Assembly: GCA_036504595.1 (NCBI GenBank)
Contig: DASXUX010000081.1
Span: 310,001 to 374,000, forward strand
Source: DASXUX01 sp036504595
GTDB taxonomy: Bacteria; Planctomycetota; SZUA-567; H5-PLA8
Direction of reading: 5' to 3'
DNA length: 64,000 bases
Numbering within the stretch: position 1 is the first letter of the stretch; each line of letters begins with the position of its first letter. Both the position numbers and the translations under genes were made by a program. Positions 57,449 to 64,000 of the stretch are shown here, piece by piece. The notes under the pieces were generated by a model. It saw nothing but the letters and a program-made list of their open reading frames with translations. It made no database searches and had not been told where the DNA came from.

Positions 57449-58468
57449 ATGCGGACTATTCGAATTGCTGAACTGCTCGGAGATGGCATCTCACCCGAAC
57501 TGCACAATGCCGTCCATACCATCTTCGCCGCGCTCCCGGTGAAGATCGAAATGGAGGAAGTGGACTTAAGCTTGCCCGCTCGCGAGAAAGACGCCGCCAG
57601 TTGCTACGATCGCGCGCTTTTGGCGATGAGCCGCACGGCCGCGACGCTGAAGTACCCGACGGCGACGGTTCACGAAAGCCCCAATAAGGTCCTCCGCGAA
57701 CGCTGCCGGTTCTCAGTGATCCATCGCCCCGTGACCACCATTCCCGGCGTTGCGACTAACTTCAACAAGCCGATCGACGTCGATATCGTTCGCGTCGCGA
57801 CGGGCGGAACCTACGACGACGCCGGCCGCCGCATCGGCTTGCACTCGGCCGTGTCCGTGCGCGTCATTGAACGCCTGCCTTGCCGCCTGGCCGGGCAGTA
57901 CGCGTTCCAACTGGCCGGAATGCGCAACCGATCCGTCATCAGTTCGTCGAAGTACACAATTCAGCAGGCGACGGACGGCCTGTTTGAGGAAGCCGTCGAT
58001 GAAATCGCTCGGCAATATCCGTTCATCCGGCACGAACGCATTCTCTTCGACGCGCTGCTTGCCAAGCTGACCATGCAGCCCGAAAGCGTCCAAGTGGTCG
58101 TCTTGCCCAACGAGTACGGTGATTTCCTCAGCGACTGCGCCGCAGGCCTGATCGGCGGCGTGGGCCTGGCCGAAAGCGCCAGCTACTCGTATCACGAAGA
58201 TGGCTCCGTCGCGATGGCCATGTTCGACCCCGCCGGCGGCTCCGCGCCCGACATCGCCGGAAAGAACATCGCCAATCCCACGGCCGTGCTGATGGCCGTC
58301 GGCAGCATGCTGGCGTTTTTGCGGGAACCCACCGTTGGCCGCGACATTCGCGCCGCGGTTTTCGATTGTCTCAGCCAGAAGAAATGCACGCCCGATCTGG
58401 GCGGAAAACTGGGCACCGATGCCTTCGCGGCCGCCGTGGCCGATGCGTTTACGCGAATACACAAGTAA
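57449..58468 (+). CDS. Isocitrate/isopropylmalate dehydrogenase family protein
   Basis: 339 aa, beta-decarboxylating dehydrogenase fold. RIAELLGDGISPELHNAV begins it. VHESPNKVLRERCRFSVIHR and VDIVRVATGGTYDDAGRRIG provide the substrate-binding region, SKYTIQQATDGLFEEA the catalytic Lys and NEYGDFLSDCAAGLIGGVGL the metal-binding Asp. GSAPDIAGKNIANPTAVLMA is the cofactor loop. The substrate segment departs from both typical IDH and LeuB (IRVATGGTYDD in place of the usual IREnTEG), so isocitrate, isopropylmalate or another 2-hydroxyacid cannot be chosen. Start ATG 57449; it follows the clan-A glycosidase on the same strand after a repeat. Confidence 0.85.
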   Translation: MRTIRIAELLGDGISPELHNAVHTIFAALPVKIEMEEVDLSLPAREKDAASCYDRALLAMSRTAATLKYPTATVHESPNKVLRERCRFSVIHRPVTTIPGVATNFNKPIDVDIVRVATGGTYDDAGRRIGLHSAVSVRVIERLPCRLAGQYAFQLAGMRNRSVISSSKYTIQQATDGLFEEAVDEIARQYPFIRHERILFDALLAKLTMQPESVQVVVLPNEYGDFLSDCAAGLIGGVGLAESASYSYHEDGSVAMAMFDPAGGSAPDIAGKNIANPTAVLMAVGSMLAFLREPTVGRDIRAAVFDCLSQKKCTPDLGGKLGTDAFAAAVADAFTRIHK

Positions 58469-58490
58469 CGCAGGACTCCGGCCTGCGCCG

Positions 58491-59291
58491 CTACGGCGGG
58501 AGTTTCAATCCCGGCAGTTCCCGTACGACTTTGTCGCCGAAGAAGGGGACGTACCAACTCCGCCCCGGTGGCTTAGCGAGATTGTCCACTGCCGCTTGCG
58601 CGATCGGCAGCGCCACTTCCGGTTTGGTGACGCGTTGAAACACGGGACCATAGGTAGCCCACCACGTTTGCCAACCTGATTCATCCGTTGGCGGCTCAAA
58701 GCCCAGGTTTGCGATCACCATTGCCGCTGGAAAACGCAGTAAGTTGTCGCGGTCGCCCATGGCATCGATGGCGGCAACAGCCCACTCACGCCTGGGTATC
58801 CGTTCGAGCGCATCCGGCAGGGAGAATAGCAGCACGGGAGTATTTTGCCACGCGGATCCATCGCCGTGGCCGCCAAGCCTGAACGAACGCGTGTGCATAG
58901 ACCAGTGGTGCAGGCAGGGCTGGCCAGTGATCGTTCGGATGCGCTGCGGTACCTCGCCCTCCTCAACCGAGCACAGGACGCCATACGAATCCGTGCGTTT
59001 GGCGCCACATCTGACGCAGTAGTAGACGATCCGATCCTGCAATAGCGTCCACACGATGAGCGCAACGAACACCAGGATTGCGGCACGGACTATGCGCCGC
59101 CAGCCGCGCTCTCCCTTGCGAGCGGACCACCAACCGCCGAAACCGATCGCGCAGAAAAATACTGCACCGATCACGGCCTGCTGCCAAACACCAACATGCA
59201 CACCTTCCCGTGTGTGGAGGAAGGTTAGCAGGCTACCGAACGCCAGCACGGCCGCGAGCATCTCGCGTAAGCTGAACTGAAAACGCAGCAT
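58491..59291 (-). CDS. Membrane protein with planctomycete-type N-terminal segment
   Basis: 266 aa. The N-terminus, MLRFQFSLREMLAAVLAFGS, has the SLRxLLxxV pattern characteristic of many uncharacterised planctomycete membrane proteins. Helices are LAAVLAFGSLLTFL, AVIGAVFFCAIGFGGWW and IVRAAILVFVALIVWTLLQD. The soluble part has a CVRCGAKR Cys pair, possibly metal-binding, and a C-terminal helical region (WAVAAIDAMGDRDNLLRFPA). ATG 59291 is chosen from that N-terminal motif; the ribosome site is weak. Function unknown; it is divergent from the PEBP lipoprotein. Confidence 0.65.
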   Translation of the reverse strand: MLRFQFSLREMLAAVLAFGSLLTFLHTREGVHVGVWQQAVIGAVFFCAIGFGGWWSARKGERGWRRIVRAAILVFVALIVWTLLQDRIVYYCVRCGAKRTDSYGVLCSVEEGEVPQRIRTITGQPCLHHWSMHTRSFRLGGHGDGSAWQNTPVLLFSLPDALERIPRREWAVAAIDAMGDRDNLLRFPAAMVIANLGFEPPTDESGWQTWWATYGPVFQRVTKPEVALPIAQAAVDNLAKPPGRSWYVPFFGDKVVRELPGLKLPP

Positions 59292-59405
59292 TGCTTTCTT
59301 ATAGCCTTTTTCATCGAAAATCGGTATCGTTTTGAAGATGTGCCCGCCCATGCGACGGGCCGTGCTGCAAGGAAGCATTTATGTTCTCAACTCCTAACTT
59401 CAAAA

Positions 59406-59966
59406 GTGCTGGCCGCATGTTTGCCGCTCCTCCTGGCAGCCTGCGCCAGCCCGCCTGAACCGGCGGCCGAATCGAAACCAGGAGACGCTCCTATGTCTAT
59501 GACGATAACCTCCACCGCATTCAAACCCGGAACGCAGATTCCCAAAGAAAACACGGGTGAAGGCAAAGACGTCTCCCCGGCGTTGAACTGGTCTGGCGTG
59601 CCGCAAGGAACCAAGGAGCTGGCGCTGATCTGCGACGATCCCGACGCGCCGCGGCCCAGTCCGTGGGTGCATTGGGTCATCTACGGAATGGCGCCCGACC
59701 TGGCCGGCTTGCCCGACGGCATTCCGGCGCGCGAAACGCTCACCGACCCCAAAGCCGTCCAGGGGACGAATGATTTCGGCAAAATCGGCTACGGCGGCCC
59801 AATGCCGCCCAAAGGCCATGGCAAGCACCGCTATTTCTTCAAACTCTACGCGCTCGATACAAACCTGAGTCTCGGCCCCAAAGCCACCAAACAGAAACTG
59901 TTGGACGCAATGAAAGGGCACATTCTCGCGCAAGGCGAATTGATCGGGACATACGAACGGAAGTGA
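59406..59966 (+). CDS. YbhB/YbcL (PEBP) family protein, probable lipoprotein
   Basis: Phosphatidylethanolamine-binding-protein fold, 186 aa. STAFKPGTQIPKENTGEGKD, VSPALNWSGVPQGTKELALI, DDPDAPRPSPWVHWVIYGMA and YGGPMPPKGHGKHRYFFKLYA are the complete family signature with the ligand-pocket Asp and His. Upstream in frame, VLAACLPLLLAACASPPEPA is a good lipoprotein signal (lipobox LAAC). GTG 59406 would start it, but no ribosome site precedes. By contrast ATG 59493 (MSMTITSTAF) has a clear AGGAGA at 59480-59485 and would give a cytosolic protein. Both forms may be made. Function in bacteria unclear. Confidence 0.8.
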   Translation: MLAACLPLLLAACASPPEPAAESKPGDAPMSMTITSTAFKPGTQIPKENTGEGKDVSPALNWSGVPQGTKELALICDDPDAPRPSPWVHWVIYGMAPDLAGLPDGIPARETLTDPKAVQGTNDFGKIGYGGPMPPKGHGKHRYFFKLYALDTNLSLGPKATKQKLLDAMKGHILAQGELIGTYERK

Positions 59967-60063
59967 ATTCAGAATTCAGAGTTCAGAATTCTGAACAACG
60001 AATTGCAGATGAAGAAGCCCGCTGCGTCCTGCGTCCTGCGTCCTGTCTCTCGCCTCCGTGCTG
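59965..60063. repeat. AGAATTC and TGCGTCC heptamer repeats
   Basis: ATTCAGAATTCAGAGTTCAG (59968-59987) is followed by CTGCGTCCTGCGTCCTGCGT (60022-60041), then CTCTCGCCTCCGTGCTGTTC. Two heptamer types lie between converging genes. Confidence 0.8.
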
Positions 60064-60087
60064 TTCCTCCGCGTCTCCCCGTCGAGC

Positions 60088-61590
60088 TTATTCCTCCGGA
60101 CCCAGGATTCGTTCCACATTCTTGAACAGCACCTTCGGGTCGCATTCTGGCGGCAGGATGATCTTCCCTTCTTTCGCGTCGTATTTCCAGGGCTCGCCAA
60201 AAGGTGAATTCACCACCTCCAATTTGGCACCGATCGCGTCCAGGACGGCAGGGCCAGCTTCGTTCCCCGGCCGCTTATAAAAGGGAACGACCCATTCCTG
60301 AAGTTCCTGCAACGTCGCCGGCTGAGCATCTGCATGCTCCATCCGGTAGCTGTTGATGATCGCGCTGATGACGGCGTTGGCCTGGATGGCGCGCTTGGCA
60401 TCCACGCCCTTCGAGCGGACCGTGCCAGTGGCCGGATCGTACAAGATGGGCATACCAAACGGATCGTGTGGCGCAGCCGGATCTACTCCTTCAAAGACTG
60501 GATCGGTGCGCAATTGTTCGAGAATCGTTCGAAGGTCAGCGGGATACGCAGCTTTTTCTTTCTTCCAGTCGTTCACACGCGTTTGCAGCATGTTCACCAT
60601 CAGTAGACCGTGTGCGTTAAGCATCTCGCGGCAGGCCGCGGCGCGCAGCGCGCGCGCGACGGTCTTGTCCATCACGACCGCTCGCAGCATGCGATATGCG
60701 ACTTCATAAGCCTTTGATTCAACAGCCAACCGCCCGATCAGGTCCTTGAGATCCTGGACCTGTCGCTCCATGCCCGGTGTCATTTGCCGGTGCTCAATCA
60801 CGTCGATCATGTTCTGGAACCACCCGACGGCGCGGTGGGAATACTCCTGGCGCAGTTCGGGATTGGCCGGCGGGACGACGAAGAGCCGCCCGGCCTCATA
60901 CAGCAGCTTGAGATTGCCGGGATTTTCGAAAATCGACCGCATGTAGAACTTCTCGACTGCGTAGCGATTGGGCTCCAGCGCAGAAAGCACCTTTCCGGCG
61001 TTGACGTGGATTTCCACCCAGTGCGGATCGAGCTTCAGAATCGTATCGTAGAAGCGCATCAGTATTTCGAACTTCTCGCCGCGGCGGAAGGAATTCGAAA
61101 CGTAATGCTGGCTCGTCAGCCACAGGTAGTCGGCTGCCAGGCTTGGATTGCCCAGCGACATGTAGACGAGCGAATTGCCTTTGGGCATATACATGTACTG
61201 CGCGCGCAAAGCCTCATCGTGGCCCTGGCCAGCGACGGCCTTGTCGATCATGGCCCTGTAACGCTCATCGCGGTCGGCGATGAAGCCGCGTTCCTTATCC
61301 ACGCCAAGCTGAAAATGAATCGCACAAAGTATCAACAACAGTATCGCGCCTGCATGACCGAATTGGACGCGCCATCTGGATAGATAAGATGTTAGACGCG
61401 ATCGGCCGCTTGCCGTCGCGTCCGGCGCGCGCTCGACCGGCAGCACCAAGTAAAACGCGATCAGCAGTATCCCAAACGCCAGCCCCACCCACCACAACGT
61501 AAACCCGTACTGCGCCACATGGTCCCAGTAGGCCTGGCGCGCGGCAATGTCCAATGCTTGCTGTCTGGCTGGATCAATCTCTGCCAGCAT
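60088..61590 (-). CDS. Membrane protein with helical-repeat (TPR-like) domain, part of ABC-2 exporter operon
   Basis: 500 aa. Two N-terminal helices (YGFTLWWVGLAFGILLIAFY and FGHAGAILLLILCAIHFQLG) are followed by a large soluble domain of TPR-like helices. Examples are PSLAADYLWLTSQHYVSNSF, FYDTILKLDPHWVEIHVNAG and KFYMRSIFENPGNLKLLYEA. A C-terminal section with DPFGMPILYDPATGTVRSKG resembles processed pseudopilin-like or assembly proteins of planctomycetes, but this is weak. It follows the permease gene on the same strand, separated by a GGGTATC palindrome, and may be the third member of the transporter operon. Function unknown. Confidence 0.65.
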   Translation of the reverse strand: MLAEIDPARQQALDIAARQAYWDHVAQYGFTLWWVGLAFGILLIAFYLVLPVERAPDATASGRSRLTSYLSRWRVQFGHAGAILLLILCAIHFQLGVDKERGFIADRDERYRAMIDKAVAGQGHDEALRAQYMYMPKGNSLVYMSLGNPSLAADYLWLTSQHYVSNSFRRGEKFEILMRFYDTILKLDPHWVEIHVNAGKVLSALEPNRYAVEKFYMRSIFENPGNLKLLYEAGRLFVVPPANPELRQEYSHRAVGWFQNMIDVIEHRQMTPGMERQVQDLKDLIGRLAVESKAYEVAYRMLRAVVMDKTVARALRAAACREMLNAHGLLMVNMLQTRVNDWKKEKAAYPADLRTILEQLRTDPVFEGVDPAAPHDPFGMPILYDPATGTVRSKGVDAKRAIQANAVISAIINSYRMEHADAQPATLQELQEWVVPFYKRPGNEAGPAVLDAIGAKLEVVNSPFGEPWKYDAKEGKIILPPECDPKVLFKNVERILGPEE

Positions 61591-61609
61591 GAGGGCACCC
61601 CGAAAGAAC

Positions 61610-61702
61610 CGGGGTATGGGGTATCGGGTATAGGGTCTCAGCTATAGCGGCTGATTCCTCTGCAATCCGTACCCGATACCCCCTACCCGATACCCGATAC
61701 CC
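61610..61702. repeat. GGGTATC heptamer inverted pair
   Basis: GGGGTATGGGGTATCGGGTA (61613-61632) faces TACCCGATACCCCCTACCCG (61670-61689) and a further CGATACCCGATACCC. The same unit forms the inner arms at 27486-27570. Confidence 0.85.
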
Positions 61703-61706
61703 GCCG

Positions 61707-62492
61707 TTAAAAGTTCCGCCGGCGGAAGACGAAATGCGCCGCAATCAACACAGCCAGTGTGTACGACAAACCGTAAATCGTGCAGGCGAGCATCTGTTCC
61801 GTGGGTATCGCCGGATGTCCGGGCCGGGCGAGAACGGCTTCCTGCCGGATGTTGAAGTTGTGCAGGTTGGGAAGGAACAGGTACAGCCCATACAGCAGTT
61901 TCTCCAGCCACGGCGCGGTCTGCTTGACCAGACCGTTGGCGCCCAGATCCACGACCCACTTCGTAAGCTGTCCCATAAAGAAGATGACCGTCGTAAAAAT
62001 CGCGGAAAGGATCGGCGTGCTGGCCGAACTGAAAAAAATCGCAATGGATGTGATCACCATCATTTCAATGAACGTAAGAAACAGCGCCTGGATCAGGCCC
62101 CAATGCACCGGCGCTCCGGAAAGCCACATATAGGCCAAGAACGCCATCGCCAAAGCCGCCATGTTCACCAGCGTTGTGAGCAGCAGGCCGAAATACTTTC
62201 CAGCCAGGAATTGCCAGCGGTGCGCCGGCTTGGACAGAATCGTGTAGATCGTACGCTTGTCGATCTCCTTATAGATCAACCCCGTGCCGATGAAGATCGA
62301 AACCATTCCTGAAAACATCCAGATTGCCGTCAGGCCGATGTCGGCCATGATCTTCTCACTGCCGCCGAAGCTGACCCAGCCGATTGCTTTCGAGACCAGG
62401 ATCATCAAAATCCCGAAGCCCAGCAGCACGTACAGGATTTTGTCGCGCACCGCTTCCCGGAAGGTGTTCAGCGCAATGGCCGGAACGATCAT
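61707..62492 (-). CDS. ABC-2 type transporter permease
   Basis: 261 aa with six membrane helices: ILYVLLGFGILMILVSKAIG, IWMFSGMVSIFIGTGLIYKE, FGLLLTTLVNMAALAMAFLA, LIQALFLTFIEMMVITSIAI, LSAIFTTVIFFMGQL and IYGLSYTLAVLIAAHFVF. EIDKRTIYTILSKPAHRWQF is the cytosolic coupling segment typical of the ABC-2 exporter permeases near NosY/GldF types. The start overlaps the ATPase stop in the ATGA arrangement at 62489-62492, so translation is coupled. Substrate unknown. Confidence 0.88.
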   Translation of the reverse strand: MIVPAIALNTFREAVRDKILYVLLGFGILMILVSKAIGWVSFGGSEKIMADIGLTAIWMFSGMVSIFIGTGLIYKEIDKRTIYTILSKPAHRWQFLAGKYFGLLLTTLVNMAALAMAFLAYMWLSGAPVHWGLIQALFLTFIEMMVITSIAIFFSSASTPILSAIFTTVIFFMGQLTKWVVDLGANGLVKQTAPWLEKLLYGLYLFLPNLHNFNIRQEAVLARPGHPAIPTEQMLACTIYGLSYTLAVLIAAHFVFRRRNF

Positions 62493-63493
62493 GCGTGCGC
62501 CTCCGTTGCCTTAGCGGTTCGGAGGAAGCCGTCTCCAAATCCCACGCCCACGCCGCTCTGCGTCATGCGCATGAAATACTCCTCTAGCGATTCACGGCGC
62601 GGCTCCATCGCGCGCAACACTCCGCCCGCCTTTTCCATCGCGGCCTTCGCCTGCTGTGCTTTCTCCTCGCTGTCAACGACCACGTGGTAAAGCAGCCCGT
62701 CGTGCCACGCCCGCAGCGCCAGCGCCGCCGCTTCCGCAACGCCGGATGGGCCGATCCCTGACGCCGAGACCTTCACCTCCAGAACTTTGCCCGTCAGCAA
62801 TCCGCTCAGCGAACCCTCGGAGACTTTCTGTCCCTGGTTCAGCAGGCAGACGCGATCGCAGATTTCCTCCACGTCGCTGAGAATGTGCGTGCTGAAGAAC
62901 ACCGTCTGGCCGGCATCGCGCAGCGAAAGAATAATGTTGCGAACGTCGTGGCGGCCCAGCGGGTCGAGCCCCGACATGGGTTCATCCAGAATCACCACCG
63001 GCGGCTTGTGCATGATGGCCTGCGCCAAGCCCAGCCGCTGGCGCATCCCTTTGGAGAACTCCCCAAGGGGAACTTTGCGCGCCGCTTCCAAGCCAAACTT
63101 GGATAGCAGTTCGTTGCTGCGCTGCTGGCGCGAAGGCCTGTCCATTCCCGAGAGCCGGCCATAGAACTCCAGCGTCTCCTCTGCGTTCAGGTATTCGTAG
63201 AAGTAGGGGTTCTCCGGCATGAAGCCAAGTTCACGCCGCGAGCGCCGATCGCCGACGTCATAGCCCATGATCCACGCCTTGCCGGCCGTGGCGAATTGCA
63301 GGCCCACAAGAATCTTGATGGTGCTCGTCTTCCCGGCGCCATTATGTCCGAGAAACCCGTAGATCGCGCCGCGCGGAACCTCCAGATCGAGCTTGTGCAC
63401 GGCGACCTTCCGGCGCGCAAACAGGCCTGGATTGTAGACCATGCGCAACTCGGAGGTCTTGATGGCCAGTTCCTGCGATACCGCCATGTTCAT
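62489..63493 (-). CDS. ABC transporter ATP-binding protein (ABC-2 exporter)
   Basis: 334 aa. Walker A is GFLGHNGAGKTSTIKIL (about 48-60), the Q loop is PENPYFYEYL, and the signature is GEFSKGMRQRLGLAQA. Walker B is VVILDEPMSGLDPLGR and the switch His is in FFSTHILSDVEEIC. A C-terminal domain (LSGLLTGKVLEVKVSASG) with LEEYFMRMTQ matches the CcmA/NatA-like subgroup that pairs with ABC-2 permeases. ATG 63493 or 63487 is possible. Coupled to the permease gene. Confidence 0.93.
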   Translation of the reverse strand: MNMAVSQELAIKTSELRMVYNPGLFARRKVAVHKLDLEVPRGAIYGFLGHNGAGKTSTIKILVGLQFATAGKAWIMGYDVGDRRSRRELGFMPENPYFYEYLNAEETLEFYGRLSGMDRPSRQQRSNELLSKFGLEAARKVPLGEFSKGMRQRLGLAQAIMHKPPVVILDEPMSGLDPLGRHDVRNIILSLRDAGQTVFFSTHILSDVEEICDRVCLLNQGQKVSEGSLSGLLTGKVLEVKVSASGIGPSGVAEAAALALRAWHDGLLYHVVVDSEEKAQQAKAAMEKAGGVLRAMEPRRESLEEYFMRMTQSGVGVGFGDGFLRTAKATEAHA

Positions 63494-63519
63494 CCCCGAA
63501 TCAGAAGCGTTGAAGAACT

Positions 63520-63665
63520 TCCTACCACAGAGGACACGGAGGACACAGAGAAGAAAATGGGTTCAGGGTTCAGGGTTCGGGGTTCACGGTTCAGGATTGA
63601 GTGAAGGCCTTCACCCTAGACCCTGACCCCTGAACCCTATACCCTGCTGTTCTTCGCGTTCTCTG
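63520..63665. repeat. Nested palindrome of GGGTTCA heptamers and ACACAGAG repeats
   Basis: The outer arms are CACAGAGGACACGGAGGACA (63523-63542) and TTCTTCGCGTTCTCTGTGCT (63649-63668). The inner arms are GGGTTCAGGGTTCAGGGTTC and CCCTGACCCCTGAACCCTAT. It separates the ABC operon from the upstream phosphorylase gene. Confidence 0.85.
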
Positions 63666-63676
63666 TGCTTTGCTCC

Positions 63677-64000
63677 TTATAGCTCTGCGATCAACCGAGA
63701 AACAAGGCGAGTCAACTTGGGCTCCGCCGTGCCGGCCGTCGCGATGATCTCCTCGATATTCGCCGGCTCCAGAGCGTCGGGCAGACAGCGATCCGTAATG
63801 ATACTTGCGGCGAACACGCGCAGCCCGGCGTGAACGGCGACGAGGACTTCCGGCACGGTGCTCATCCCAACCACGTCCGCGCCAATCGCACGCAGGAATC
63901 TGTACTCCGCGCGTGTCTCAAGGTTCGGCCCGGGTACTGCAACATACACGCCGCGGTGCGCGCGAATCTTCTCTTCCAGACAAATCTCTTCGGCGCGCGC
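63677..64000 (-). CDS. Purine nucleoside phosphorylase, C-terminal part (5' end outside window)
   Basis: Phosphorolysis of purine nucleosides in salvage. The frame is open to the window end, reading AEEICLEEKIRAHRGVYVAV, then PGPNLETRAEYRFLRAIGAD (the GPxxETPAE-type signature) and VVGMSTVPEVLVAVHAGLRV, then ASIITDRCLPDALEPANIEE. MSTVPE is the phosphate/nucleoside-site motif of the trimeric, inosine/guanosine-specific class (PunA/DeoD type I). The first in-frame GTG at 63949 is internal, so the gene is 5'-truncated by the window edge. Next gene on the same strand is the ABC exporter, across a palindrome. Confidence 0.92.
   Translation of the reverse strand, partial: ARAEEICLEEKIRAHRGVYVAVPGPNLETRAEYRFLRAIGADVVGMSTVPEVLVAVHAGLRVFAASIITDRCLPDALEPANIEEIIATAGTAEPKLTRLVSRLIAEL

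Overview
This is a GC-rich bacterial chromosome segment with conserved housekeeping genes (rpsL, rpsG, fusA, rpsJ, dnaE, ndk, lnt and a metYXW methionine cluster). Between them lie many secreted or membrane proteins of kinds common in the Planctomycetota and the wider PVC group: a FGE/SUMF1-like protein, sialate O-acetylesterase, PA14 protein, Tat-exported Gfo/Idh/MocA oxidoreductase, a sugar-phosphate isomerase/epimerase-like TIM barrel, Uma2, DinB, and a membrane protein with the 'LRFQFSLREMLAAV' N-terminus often seen in planctomycetes. I therefore lean to a planctomycete-like organism; no rRNA or tRNA gene was recognised to confirm it.

Layout. 0-9.9 kb (+): end of lnt, a secreted TPR protein, ubiD, the ribosomal str cluster (rpsL-rpsG-fusA-rpsJ, without tuf), a P-loop kinase and a membrane glycosyltransferase. 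9.9-17.2 kb: a hypothetical protein, a split b6-type cytochrome b pair (-), a membrane-anchored spermidine-synthase-like protein (+), a family 1 glycosidase (-) and an Ohr/OsmC peroxidase (+). 17.4-27.4 kb (+): dnaE, an odd FGE-like membrane protein, a repeat array, sialate O-acetylesterase, Uma2 and a large secreted protein. 27.6-33.7 kb (-): metY-metX-metW and a SNF2 helicase. 34-38 kb (-): a truncated EamA permease, two small paralogous membrane proteins, a PIN-toxin cassette with a frameshift, a TPR protein and a thioredoxin-like gene with an in-frame UGA. 38.5-46 kb: PA14 protein, cysteine peptidase-like protein, oxidoreductase, DinB, secreted protein, a second repeat array and an orphan ABC solute-binding lipoprotein. 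46-52 kb: exopolysaccharide priming transferase (-) divergent from a WecG/TagA-TMTC/TPR fusion (+). 52-64 kb: TIM-barrel isomerase, secreted Lys/Glu-rich protein, ndk, clan-A glycosidase, IDH/IMDH-family dehydrogenase, membrane protein, PEBP lipoprotein, an ABC-2 exporter operon and the end of a purine nucleoside phosphorylase.

The most distinctive features are non-coding or recoded. (1) A thioredoxin/TlpA-like gene (37494-37970, -) reads through an in-frame UGA exactly at the first active-site Cys, giving a candidate selenoprotein with a hairpin just after the UGA. (2) A 17-nt motif, GTGCASTYTTKKACARA, occurs 15-16 times in three arrays plus one stray copy, always oriented toward the gene it precedes; two arrays share a common leader of about 130 nt. 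(3) Many intergenic spaces, and several reading frames, carry degenerate repeats of about 7 nt whose unit differs from site to site and which often face each other as nested palindromes, reminiscent of the heptanucleotide STRR repeats of cyanobacteria. (4) A separate hairpin family begins and ends in GGCACG/CGTGCC and in one case supplies the stop codon of metX.
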